This document shows, in pieces, positions 8,573 to 15,617 of a stretch of 64,000 bases of DNA (positions within the stretch are counted from its first letter, which is position 1; each line of letters begins with the position of its first letter). The notes below the pieces were generated by a model. That model did not search any database. It was not told the origin of the DNA and worked only from the letters and a program-made list of their open reading frames with translations. Both the position numbers and the translations under genes were made by a program. Origin of the DNA: [Clostridium] scindens ATCC 35704 (GTDB lineage Bacteria; Bacillota; Clostridia; Lachnospirales; Lachnospiraceae); NCBI RefSeq assembly GCF_004295125.1, contig NZ_CP036170.1:1057501-1121500 (forward strand), written 5' to 3'.

Positions 8573-9294
8573 CCAATCACACCTCCCCCCACACACAATT
8601 CAAAAATCAGAAAAGCTACGGCAACAGCCATAACTCCCCAATCAGCAGCTCCGCATTTTATCTGGATAAGACAGGTGCGGGGATGGGGATTTTCAATTCC
8701 ACGAGTGACAGAGGCGATGGAAAGTTCATCCGCCGCTTTTGAAGCCGCCATCATCAAAGGCACATAGATACACTCAACTGTCATGCCCGGATGCGCCAGG
8801 AAGCCTGCCAGAGAAGGTGAAACATCTCTCATCTGCATAGCATCCTTGATGTAACGCCAGTCCTCTTGAATGGTTGGAATATACCGCAGCATGACTGCCA
8901 GGGGAATGACTAACTTTTTCGGCGCATGGACACGGTTCATCGCTGACAGAAACTCATTAACTTTTGTGGTAGTCAGAACAATTCCGGCCAGAGTCCCGCA
9001 CGCATAGACTTTATGGAACAAACCTAAAAAGGCGATGAACATTGTTCGTAGCGTGCCAGTCAATTCTGCCATAATCCAAACTGTCAGGGCGCAGATAACC
9101 GCATAAAAGCATACTGCCTTAATGACATATTTCCATTTTCCAAAGAAGGCCCCTAATACCGCAATCAGCACAACAAGAGAAAATTGATAGGCAAGCGAAG
9201 GGGCGAACATGGAAGATAAAACACACACAAGAATGAGAAAAAGTTTTGCTCGTGGATCGAGCCAAATCCCTTTCTTATGGCGTTCACCGCTCAT
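8569..9294 (-). CDS. ecfT: ECF transporter transmembrane component T
   Basis: A 241-residue membrane protein with about five or six hydrophobic helices. The T-component coupling region is seen at about residues 105-165 (VNEFLSAMNRVHAPKKLVIPLAVMLRYIPT, then the A-R/K-G-like SVTRGIENP near residue 213). It links the ATPase to the substrate-binding S-component. It overlaps its upstream gene by ATGA and its downstream gene by TTGA, so the three ECF genes are translationally coupled. Confidence 0.85.
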   Translation of the reverse strand: MSGERHKKGIWLDPRAKLFLILVCVLSSMFAPSLAYQFSLVVLIAVLGAFFGKWKYVIKAVCFYAVICALTVWIMAELTGTLRTMFIAFLGLFHKVYACGTLAGIVLTTTKVNEFLSAMNRVHAPKKLVIPLAVMLRYIPTIQEDWRYIKDAMQMRDVSPSLAGFLAHPGMTVECIYVPLMMAASKAADELSIASVTRGIENPHPRTCLIQIKCGAADWGVMAVAVAFLIFELCVGGGVIG

Positions 9295-9902
9295 GCCGTG
9301 ATACCAGCCTTTTCAAACTGTTTTTTCAGCATTTTGCAGCCTACAAAGGCGCTGATCGCAGATGTAACGATAGCGGCGGCAAACATGGCAACAAGGATGC
9401 CGGTGTTAGCGGTTGCCTGCATAGTGTCGATATAGCTCTGCTCGGTTCCATTACCCAGCATAGTCTGCGCCCAGCCGTTGGGATCGGCAAAGAAAACGAT
9501 ATACGATCCAGTACCGCCGAGAGAAAACAGGATGTATGCAAGACTGTTCAGCTTCTTGCTTTTGTACTGGCCCGCACCGGAAACAAAGTCAGCGACAATC
9601 GCCATAATCAGATAGCCCAACGCAAAAGCCCAGTGCATACCGGTCACGAACCAGATAATGCAGATTACAACACCCATGATAGAAAGGCTCCACCGTTTCT
9701 GAACCTTTGCGATCATCAATAAAAAGACTGGCCCAGTAAGCAGGCCGCTCCCGGCTGGCATGAAAAATGTAAGCACGGGGTTAGGCGCAAAAAGGATACC
9801 ACCCACTAAGATGAAAACGAATACCAGCGCAGTAAAAATACCTGTTGTTACCAGGTCTTTCACGGTCAGACCCTTGTTCATAGAATTTGTTTGATTACTC
9901 AT
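9291..9902 (-). CDS. MptD-family ECF S-component
   Basis: A 203-residue integral membrane protein with about six helices (TTGIFTALVFVFILVGGILF at the first). It resembles the MptD-type putative substrate-specific components that sit with EcfT and a double ATPase. The S-component sets substrate choice; here that is probably a metal complex or siderophore fragment, inferred from neighbours only. It is the first gene of the minus-strand operon, with AGGAGGATCAAA before ATG 9902. Confidence 0.75.
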   Translation of the reverse strand: MSNQTNSMNKGLTVKDLVTTGIFTALVFVFILVGGILFAPNPVLTFFMPAGSGLLTGPVFLLMIAKVQKRWSLSIMGVVICIIWFVTGMHWAFALGYLIMAIVADFVSGAGQYKSKKLNSLAYILFSLGGTGSYIVFFADPNGWAQTMLGNGTEQSYIDTMQATANTGILVAMFAAAIVTSAISAFVGCKMLKKQFEKAGITA

Positions 9903-9957
9903 TTTGATCCTCCTACCTTTCGTTGTCTTGACTCGACAAGCAGTTTGTGATATTCTT

Positions 9958-9977
9958 TGGTTAGTTATAACTAACCA
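9958..9977. promoter_or_regulatory. 20-bp palindrome, candidate DtxR-type operator
   Basis: TGGTTAGTTATAACTAACCA is a perfect palindrome between the divergent S-component gene (start 9902) and AraC gene (start 10090). Its TTAG..CTAA half-sites resemble the DtxR/IdeR box (TTAGGTTAG-type half-sites). It contains TATAAC, which could be the minus-strand -10 box, so repressor binding would cover the promoter. The DtxR-family gene ends the same operon. Confidence 0.65.
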
Positions 9978-10089
9978 TCATCTAATACAGTACTCTTGTG
10001 CCGAATAACATTCAATAGGGTCCGGCGATATTCGTCTGTTCCTTTCAAAAGTTCGTCCAATCGTTGCAAAAAGGAGGCAGTCTGTTTTT

Positions 10090-11055
10090 ATGTCTGAAAT
10101 TATAGACCAATTTTATACACCTCTGCTGATTGAACACGGTTTTATCCGTGACCCAAACAACCAACAATACGGGGCATTAGGTGTGTGCTGGAAACTTTCT
10201 CCCGAAATCGGAGAAGGCACATACTGGACTTATGGACAAAAAAACCTATTTGATATTAAAATCCATAATTTTTTCTTCCACGAAGATTTCATGTTGGAAT
10301 GTTCTTTGCCGGAATGTTTGAGTATCACTCGGTATGACTCTATCTCTGGGGAGGAATTATCTCCATACCGCAGACTGTCTGCCGGGTGTATTAAAACATT
10401 TATCGGAGACTACGCCCCATACAAGGCTTTAATACATAAAAACATTCCAATTCGTTCCATTGGAATTGAAATCGCACCGGCGTATTATGAGGATTATTTG
10501 AAAAAGCTGTACCCGGAGGCACAGATCAATCCAGTTGACGCTTTTCGCAAAATCGATCAAACCTCGGATTTTCCAGAAATGTCACAGTTACTCACGGAGA
10601 TTAAGGACTATCGCGGGGAAGGGCTTGCTGCAAAACTTTTTTATGAGGGCAAAGTCGCAGAAGCTGTTTCAATGGTAGTTGAATATCAGAAAAGACATCC
10701 TGATAAACCTACCAATAAGCTCTCCCGGCAGGATATAGAAAGTATCCAGACGGTTGCCGCATATCTTAGCGACCACTATGCTTCTGATATTCCTCTGGAG
10801 CGGCTAACGCAGATTGCCTGCATGGGGACAACGAAGTTGAAAAGTTGTTTTAGGAAATACTACGATTGCACCATCACAGAGTATGTTCAGCAGCGGCGTA
10901 TGAGTCAGGCAGAATATCTGTTAGCATACACAGAATTGACAATAGGGCAGGTTGCTCAAACCGTCGGGTATTCCACTTCAAGCCGATTTGCAGAATTATT
11001 CCGTAAAAGTACAGGGCTGTTACCGGGGGAATATCGTAAAATGGCACAGAAATAA
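10090..11055 (+). CDS. AraC-family regulator, YbtA-like
   Basis: A 321-residue protein with an unassigned N-terminal sensor region and a C-terminal double helix-turn-helix (about residues 225-318: DIPLERLTQIACMGTTKLKSCFRKYY and LTIGQVAQTVGYSTSSRFAELFRK). Length and domain order match YbtA-type activators, which turn on siderophore uptake genes when the siderophore is present. ATG 10090 follows AAAAAGGAGGCAG. It is transcribed away from the ECF/ABC operon across the palindrome. Activation of that operon is inferred from position. Confidence 0.85.
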   Translation: MSEIIDQFYTPLLIEHGFIRDPNNQQYGALGVCWKLSPEIGEGTYWTYGQKNLFDIKIHNFFFHEDFMLECSLPECLSITRYDSISGEELSPYRRLSAGCIKTFIGDYAPYKALIHKNIPIRSIGIEIAPAYYEDYLKKLYPEAQINPVDAFRKIDQTSDFPEMSQLLTEIKDYRGEGLAAKLFYEGKVAEAVSMVVEYQKRHPDKPTNKLSRQDIESIQTVAAYLSDHYASDIPLERLTQIACMGTTKLKSCFRKYYDCTITEYVQQRRMSQAEYLLAYTELTIGQVAQTVGYSTSSRFAELFRKSTGLLPGEYRKMAQK

Positions 11056-11163
11056 TGGCTTAAAAAGTACCTACATTCTTCCTAATACTACGTTTGAAAA
11101 TTTCTAATAAATGATAAGCAGGGCGGAGTTTGTTCTCACACCCTGCTTTGTGATTATCATGAA

Positions 11164-11592
11164 TTATTCAAAGATCTTCTCCACTTTTTCTTTCAGCCTG
11201 TCCATACGCCTGTAAACTGCCTTTTCGGTAATCTTCAGATACCTGGCAATTTCATGGGTGCTGTACCCCTGGATCTTCATCAGAACGATCTGAAGGGTAA
11301 GCCTGTCCACTGTAATCAGTACATGATACAATTCCTGATTCTCAATATGATCCAAGAAATCCTGTACTGTTTTCGGTTCCGGCTGATCTGTGGATGCTGC
11401 AACAGTATCAAGGTATGTACCTGTTTCCTGAACACGCTCATAATATCGTCTGTCTGAATTAAATGCTTGACGGTCATAGAGACGGATTTCTTCAATCATA
11501 TCTTCAGAAGCACCGCTGTCTCTTAAAATCTTTTCTTCTTTCTCTTTCCAGAGCTTCCATTTGCGCTCTGCTTTTCCATGGTTATATGCCAT
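11164..11592 (-). CDS. sigma-70-like HTH protein, copy 2
   Basis: A 142-residue paralogue of the protein at 780-1208. It differs by about six residues, two of them in the region-4-like C-terminus (YLK for YLQ, KVEKIFE for KVKKIFE). ATG 11592 has a GGAGG box upstream and the same adjacent stem-loop (11604-11634). The high similarity points to recent duplication together with the repressor segment. It is convergent with the AraC gene. Confidence 0.8.
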   Translation of the reverse strand: MAYNHGKAERKWKLWKEKEEKILRDSGASEDMIEEIRLYDRQAFNSDRRYYERVQETGTYLDTVAASTDQPEPKTVQDFLDHIENQELYHVLITVDRLTLQIVLMKIQGYSTHEIARYLKITEKAVYRRMDRLKEKVEKIFE

Positions 11593-11603
11593 TTTCCTTA
11601 CCT

Positions 11604-11634
11604 CCAATCTGATTTGTTTGAACATTCAGATTGG
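11604..11634 (-). promoter_or_regulatory. leader hairpin touching the RBS, copy 2
   Basis: Same 9-bp stem (CCAATCTGA/TCAGATTGG) as at 1219-1249, adjoining the GGAGG box of the second sigma-like gene. Confidence 0.45.
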
Positions 11635-11702
11635 AAAGGGCGGAGAACGGCAGCCGATACCGGAAGATGGCTTATCCCTTTTCCCGACAAATATCGACAA
11701 AC

Positions 11703-11734
11703 AAAAAACCGCAAAGGCTGTTAAACCTTTGCGG
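11703..11734 (-). terminator. Rho-independent terminator upstream of sigma-like gene, copy 2
   Basis: CCGCAAAGG/CCTTTGCGG stem followed on the minus strand by TTTTTT, matching 1317-1349. Confidence 0.75.
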
Positions 11735-11908
11735 CAATAGGAAAAATAAGAGCTATATTGCAGAAACAAGGCTTCTACATTTGAGGTGTGAGAATACCAA
11801 TGACAGCAGAAGCTTTTTTTAATAAATTATCCTCATTTATAATCGAAGCTGTGTAGATAGTCGCTGCTTCGGATAAGCAGCGGGGCGGTAGAAGCAGACC
11901 AGCACAAG

Positions 11909-11943
11909 AAAATCCCTCCAAACCCAAAACGGGTTCAGAGGGA
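11909..11943 (-). terminator. terminator after the repressor pseudogene
   Basis: Copy of the two-part hairpin at 3113-3149, with a shorter T-run (TTTT) on the minus strand. It now probably ends the MATE transcript. Confidence 0.75.
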
Positions 11944-11992
11944 AGATGTGTAATAAGGCATGATGAAGTCGCCCACCGAAACACCGTTTTTT

Positions 11993-12294
11993 TTATTCGG
12001 TGGACTTATTCTTTATCGCTTTTGACAGGGCAGAAATCTCATTTTCCTGATTTCTAAAAGCGGCTTTTTCAACCGTTCAAAGCTTTCATTACTGATTACA
12101 TGTTCTATCCGGCAGGCATCGACCTCTGCAGTTTCAGGATCAACGCCAGCTGCGATAAGCTGTTCCATAAAGAAGCAATGGCGCTCATAAATCTTTTCAG
12201 CAACCTCGCAGCCTACATCGGTCAAATGGAGAAAGTGATCTTCATCCATTGTGAGAAATCTACCATCTCGTAGAATAGCCACTGTATGGCGCAT
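11993..12294 (-). pseudogene. broken second copy of the DtxR/MntR-type repressor
   Basis: The frame 12013-12294 matches residues about 40-115 of the intact repressor (FLTMDEDHFLHLTDVGCEVAEKIYERHCFF). The N-terminal DNA-binding helices are missing, with sequence changing near MRHTVAILRDG. After SNESFERLK a one-base deletion (gcggctttttcaacc against gcggcttctttcaacc) shifts the frame. The original stop position is preserved at 11993. It cannot bind DNA, so the intact copy must serve alone. It lies 24 bp after the MATE gene stop. Confidence 0.85.
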
Positions 12295-12317
12295 GATGGG
12301 CTTTGCAAAAAAAGTCG

Positions 12318-13646
12318 TTACGCTTTAATGTTTCCTTTCTTCCTTACAAAAACTGTCCCTGTTATAGCAGCTGCAAGACTGGCTACTATATGACTAACCA
12401 GTACCGCAACCCAAATCCCGTTTAGACCAAATCCCAAATAAGATAGCAAATAGGCCAAAGGTATCCGAACTACAATATAATAGAAAATCATCAAGAACAT
12501 GCTTTTTGACGGCTTTCCCATGCCGTTAAGCGCACCCAAATAGCAGTTTGTGACTGTGTTAAGAACATAGCCGATGCTGACAATCAGAAAATATGTACCG
12601 ACAATAACCGCAACATCGCTGCTTCTGACGAACAGGCCGGAAAGCTGTTTTGAAAATCCAACTACCAGAACAGAGAGGATCACAAGCAGTCCACACCCAT
12701 ATCCCAAAGCGCATTTCAAATAGTCTTTTGCTCGATCATATCGCGCTCCACCAGCACATTGGCCGATGATGGTGGTTAAAACCATGTTCAGAGCCATAGC
12801 CGGATAGAACAGGATGGTTTCCAGTTTTCCCGTTACCCCATAAGCTGCGATTGCCGTTACACTATATGTACTGACGAGTGCTGTAAGGGAAGTTGTGCTG
12901 ATTGCTGGAATGCTTTGCTGAATTACAGAGGGAATTGCTTTTTGAATCAGCAGCAGAACATCATTACAATTAAAAGCAGAGATTTTGAATGTAAATAACT
13001 TTTTCTTTTTCAGATAGATTAGCATAAACAGCAGGCAAATCATCTGTGAAAGCAATGTTGCAATCGCGGCACCATGAAACCCGATGAAATGAATAAAAAT
13101 GGGATCGAGAATTGCGTTCAAAATGGTTGATACCAGCATCGCAACAGCCTGAAACATAGAATTACCAAAGCTACGCAAAACCGCAGTGAAATACAGGTAG
13201 AGGTAAACTGCCAGATAGCCAAGGATATAAATTGCCAAATAGCTATATGCCATATCATAAGTTTCAGCAGGAGTGTTCAAGGCTTTCAAAATTCCCGGAA
13301 GAAAGATTTCAAGCAAAATGGTGACAAGCAGGGAAAATGCCACTGCTACGCAGAACGATGTAGCTATCAAACTTTCGGTCTTTTTCTTATCCTTTGCACC
13401 AATGGCTTGTGAGATCAAAATAGACACACCGTTTGTTGCTCCCATGGCAACAGAAGTCAAAATTAAAATGATGGGAGTAGAATTTGTTAAAGCGGCATAA
13501 GCCGTTTTACCGAGCAGATTTCCAATCCACAGACTGTCTACAAGGTTATACATCATATTAAGGAACATGGCGGCAATCATCGGGAGCGCCATTGCCATAA
13601 GGCAACGCTTTGTGTTACCACCTATAAAATCAATTTTCGTTGGCAT
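12318..13646 (-). CDS. MATE-family multidrug efflux transporter
   Basis: A 442-residue, 12-helix protein with two homologous halves (LPMIAAMFLNMMYNLVDSLWIG near the start; QKAIPSVIQQSIPAISTTSL at about residue 235). This is typical of MATE Na+ or H+ drug antiporters of Firmicutes. ATG 13646 is preceded by AAAGGATGAACG. The promoter region carries two ATGAAT-N3-ATTCAT operators that probably bind the adjacent TetR protein. The substrate cannot be told. Confidence 0.9.
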   Translation of the reverse strand: MPTKIDFIGGNTKRCLMAMALPMIAAMFLNMMYNLVDSLWIGNLLGKTAYAALTNSTPIILILTSVAMGATNGVSILISQAIGAKDKKKTESLIATSFCVAVAFSLLVTILLEIFLPGILKALNTPAETYDMAYSYLAIYILGYLAVYLYLYFTAVLRSFGNSMFQAVAMLVSTILNAILDPIFIHFIGFHGAAIATLLSQMICLLFMLIYLKKKKLFTFKISAFNCNDVLLLIQKAIPSVIQQSIPAISTTSLTALVSTYSVTAIAAYGVTGKLETILFYPAMALNMVLTTIIGQCAGGARYDRAKDYLKCALGYGCGLLVILSVLVVGFSKQLSGLFVRSSDVAVIVGTYFLIVSIGYVLNTVTNCYLGALNGMGKPSKSMFLMIFYYIVVRIPLAYLLSYLGFGLNGIWVAVLVSHIVASLAAAITGTVFVRKKGNIKA

Positions 13647-13675
13647 AAATCGTTCATCCTTTCCATGTATAATGA

Positions 13676-13690
13676 ATGAATAACATTCAT
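13676..13690. promoter_or_regulatory. TetR operator candidate 1
   Basis: ATGAATAACATTCAT, an inverted repeat with a 3-bp centre, about 30 bp upstream of the MATE start codon. Its exact inverse occurs at 13737 and a variant at 15081. Confidence 0.6.
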
Positions 13691-13736
13691 ATAGAAATCA
13701 AAAATAAATCCCGCTTCTCACGGTATATTATATTGA

Positions 13737-13751
13737 ATGAATGTTATTCAT
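13737..13751. promoter_or_regulatory. TetR operator candidate 2
   Basis: ATGAATGTTATTCAT, the reverse complement of candidate 1, 61 bp away in the MATE promoter region. Two sites may be bound by two TetR dimers. Confidence 0.6.
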
Positions 13752-13767
13752 TTTTTGCTTTTTGAAA

Positions 13768-13791
13768 ATCCCCCGTCCCAAAACGGGGGAT
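13768..13791 (-). terminator. terminator of the TetR gene
   Basis: ATCCCCCGT and ACGGGGGAT form a 9-bp stem with a 6-base loop, followed by TTTT on the minus strand. It lies just after the TetR stop codon at 13796 and separates TetR from the MATE gene. Confidence 0.75.
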
Positions 13792-13795
13792 CATC

Positions 13796-14356
13796 TCAAA
13801 GGTGAAGTGCAAATATGAGAAATTCACGAATCCGTTTGGATTTATCTTCTTGTGTAAGGTCGTCTGTCAGTAGAATACCAAGTTGCCCATATACGCAAAA
13901 TGTCGCGGCGGCCTGTAAATCATCAAACTGAATTTCGCCTTTTTGTTTGGCACGTTGCAGCAGTTTTTCTACAAGCGGTACCAACTTCTCGCATACCTTA
14001 AGGGCAAGCTGATCGTGAAATTTTCTGTTCTCCGTTCCGTGAAAAACAGAATAATATTTTGTATCCTGTTTTTCCATAGTGGCAGGCATTTCTTCAATAA
14101 TCTGACGTAAGGTTTTGTGATCGTCTTTTTCGGCATCTGTGAATTGCTCTACCAACACATCGGCATATTGTTCAATCGCACTGTCAAATAAAACCTCTTT
14201 GGACGGGAAATAGCGATAGCACAAACCTTGTGCCACACCGATTGCTTTTGCTATATCTGTAATCGAGGTTTTTTCATAGCCGTTTTCCCCAAACAATTTG
14301 AGGGCAGTATCTAAAATTTCCTGCTTGCGTACTTCCGGCTCTTTTGTAACTCGCAT
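13796..14356 (-). CDS. TetR-family transcriptional repressor
   Basis: A 186-residue protein with a standard TetR N-terminal helix-turn-helix (residues 9-55: KQEILDTALKLFGENGYEKTSITDIAKAIGVAQGLCYRYFPSKEVLF) and a diverse C-terminal ligand domain. It lies between the MATE pump and a methyltransferase in the same orientation. Three ATGAAT-N3-ATTCAT sites, two before MATE and one before the methyltransferase, suggest it represses both and responds to a compound exported or modified by them. ATG 14356 has AAAAAGGAGG upstream. Confidence 0.9.
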   Translation of the reverse strand: MRVTKEPEVRKQEILDTALKLFGENGYEKTSITDIAKAIGVAQGLCYRYFPSKEVLFDSAIEQYADVLVEQFTDAEKDDHKTLRQIIEEMPATMEKQDTKYYSVFHGTENRKFHDQLALKVCEKLVPLVEKLLQRAKQKGEIQFDDLQAAATFCVYGQLGILLTDDLTQEDKSKRIREFLIFALHL

Positions 14357-14419
14357 AATTTTAAGCCTCCTTTTTTATCATATCACCCCCATACGAAAAA
14401 AACAATGAGTGAATATCAA

Positions 14420-15028
14420 TCATTTTTTGCCCATAGCAATACACGCAGTATTTCCAATCTGCTCCCACGATACATTACGAAAATATTCTGAAAGCATAGA
14501 AACAATTTCTGCTTCAGAGTAAATCTTAACATCCCCCTCTTTGCTGTGACGCATATAGAAATTCATAATAATGCGCCCTACAAGCGGCTGCCAACAATCT
14601 CCCATCAGGAATGTGCCGCCGGGTTTCAATACCCGGTGTACTTCTCTTAGGACATTCATCGGCTCTGGATAATGGTGAAACGAATCATTGCAATACACGA
14701 CATCAAAAGTATTGTCCGGGAAAGGGAGTGCCTCACTGTCACCCAACAACAATTTCACTTGCTCCGGTAGCTTTGACTTTGCAACATGAAGCATTTGTTC
14801 TGACAAGTCAATTCCGTATAATTCTTTGCCAATATCTTCTTGCAAAATAAGTTTTAACATCTCGCCAGTTCCGCACCCTAAATCAAGGGCAGATTGGAAT
14901 GGAATGTGCGACAGCTTTTCCAATAGGACAGGATAAAGGGAGCGGGCGTGTCGGCCCTTAATATCGTTGTCATAGGTAGCAGCTTGCTGGTTAAAGGCTG
15001 CCTTTGAGTTTTCTTTTATAGTATTCAT
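14420..15028 (-). CDS. class I SAM-dependent methyltransferase
   Basis: A 202-residue protein with motif I LDLGCGTGEMLKL (about residues 44-56), the acidic post-I strand LYGIDLSEQML, and FPDNTFDVVYCNDSFHHYPEP plus LREVHRVLKPGGTFLMG of the Methyltransf_11/UbiE-like fold. Substrate unknown; a small molecule, perhaps the drug linked to the MATE pump, is an inference. AAAGGAGGTCAATGCC precedes ATG 15028. A TetR-type operator lies at 15081-15095, 53 bp upstream. Confidence 0.85.
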   Translation of the reverse strand: MNTIKENSKAAFNQQAATYDNDIKGRHARSLYPVLLEKLSHIPFQSALDLGCGTGEMLKLILQEDIGKELYGIDLSEQMLHVAKSKLPEQVKLLLGDSEALPFPDNTFDVVYCNDSFHHYPEPMNVLREVHRVLKPGGTFLMGDCWQPLVGRIIMNFYMRHSKEGDVKIYSEAEIVSMLSEYFRNVSWEQIGNTACIAMGKK

Positions 15029-15080
15029 GGCATTGACCTCCTTTCCATCTATCAGTATAACACCATTTTTTGAAATGTCA

Positions 15081-15095
15081 ATGAATAATATTCAT
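15081..15095. promoter_or_regulatory. TetR operator candidate 3
   Basis: ATGAATAATATTCAT, extended to AATGAATAATATTCATT (15080-15096) as a 17-bp palindrome, upstream of the methyltransferase gene. It has the same half-sites as the two MATE sites. Confidence 0.6.
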
Positions 15096-15230
15096 TCAAT
15101 TATGCGAATTTATATTTCTTCTAATAAGATGTATAATCTCTTATAAGGAGAAATTTCACATCGTTTCATAAGAACTCTGACCTCTGTAAAATAGAAAAGT
15201 AACATTATATTGCTACAAGGTGGTGAGCTT

Positions 15231-15590
15231 ATGGACGAAAGAAACAACGATTTTGACTTTGATTTTATGCCCATTGGACAGGCGATCAAAAAAGCCCGTG
15301 AAGCCAGAGGAATGACCAGGGAGCAGCTTGCCGGGATCATTGGGTATGCTCCACGACACATTCAGTCCATTGAGAACGAGGGACAGCATCCCAGTATTGA
15401 GCTGTTTATTCAGCTAATTACCATGTTCGATGTGTCTGTTGATGAATACATATTTCCTGAAAAAGAAGTTAAGAAAAGTTCTGTCCGCAGACGCTTAGAC
15501 GCACAGCTCGACAAACTCAATGATAGAGAACTGTCCGTCATAGAAGCAACTGTGAACGGGTTATGTATGGCAAAAGAGCCAGAGGAATAA
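15231..15590 (+). CDS. XRE-family HTH regulator
   Basis: A 119-residue protein from ATG 15231 (AAGGTGGTGAGC upstream). The Cro/CI helix-turn-helix spans about residues 15-68 (IGQAIKKAREARGMTREQLAGIIGYAPRHIQSIENEGQHPS). An acidic, helical C-terminus ends in KEPEE. It faces the end of the ICE1 transfer operon and may be an ICE regulator. Upstream (15110-15200) are AT-rich, promoter-like stretches and near-repeats ctaataag/cttataag, with nothing definite. Confidence 0.8.
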   Translation: MDERNNDFDFDFMPIGQAIKKAREARGMTREQLAGIIGYAPRHIQSIENEGQHPSIELFIQLITMFDVSVDEYIFPEKEVKKSSVRRRLDAQLDKLNDRELSVIEATVNGLCMAKEPEE

Positions 15591-15606
15591 AATCCTCTGG
15601 TTTTCT
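15579..15606 (+). terminator. terminator of the XRE gene
   Basis: CCAGAGGA (15579-15586) pairs with TCCTCTGG (15593-15600), followed by TTTTCTTTTG. The stem includes the last codons and stop of the gene. It separates it from the convergent hydrolase gene. Confidence 0.75.
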
Positions 15607-15617
15607 TTTGCTGATTT

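Larger units (their letters stand above)
11105..12294. repeat. direct repeat R2 (sigma-like gene, spacer, broken repressor)
   Basis: This is the second copy of the R1 segment, without the IS91-type insertion, and gives the empty site at about 11905. R1 and R2 have the same orientation and flank the uptake operon and its AraC gene, so recombination between them would delete that module. From 11593 to 11992 there is no gene, only hairpins and spacer. A 69-residue frame at 11775-11984 crosses a terminator and is not credible. Confidence 0.8.

Noticed and set aside
11775-11984. 69-codon minus-strand frame before the second sigma-like gene
   Set aside because: It reads through a strong terminator hairpin and is not conserved in the R1 copy, where the IS91-type element interrupts it.
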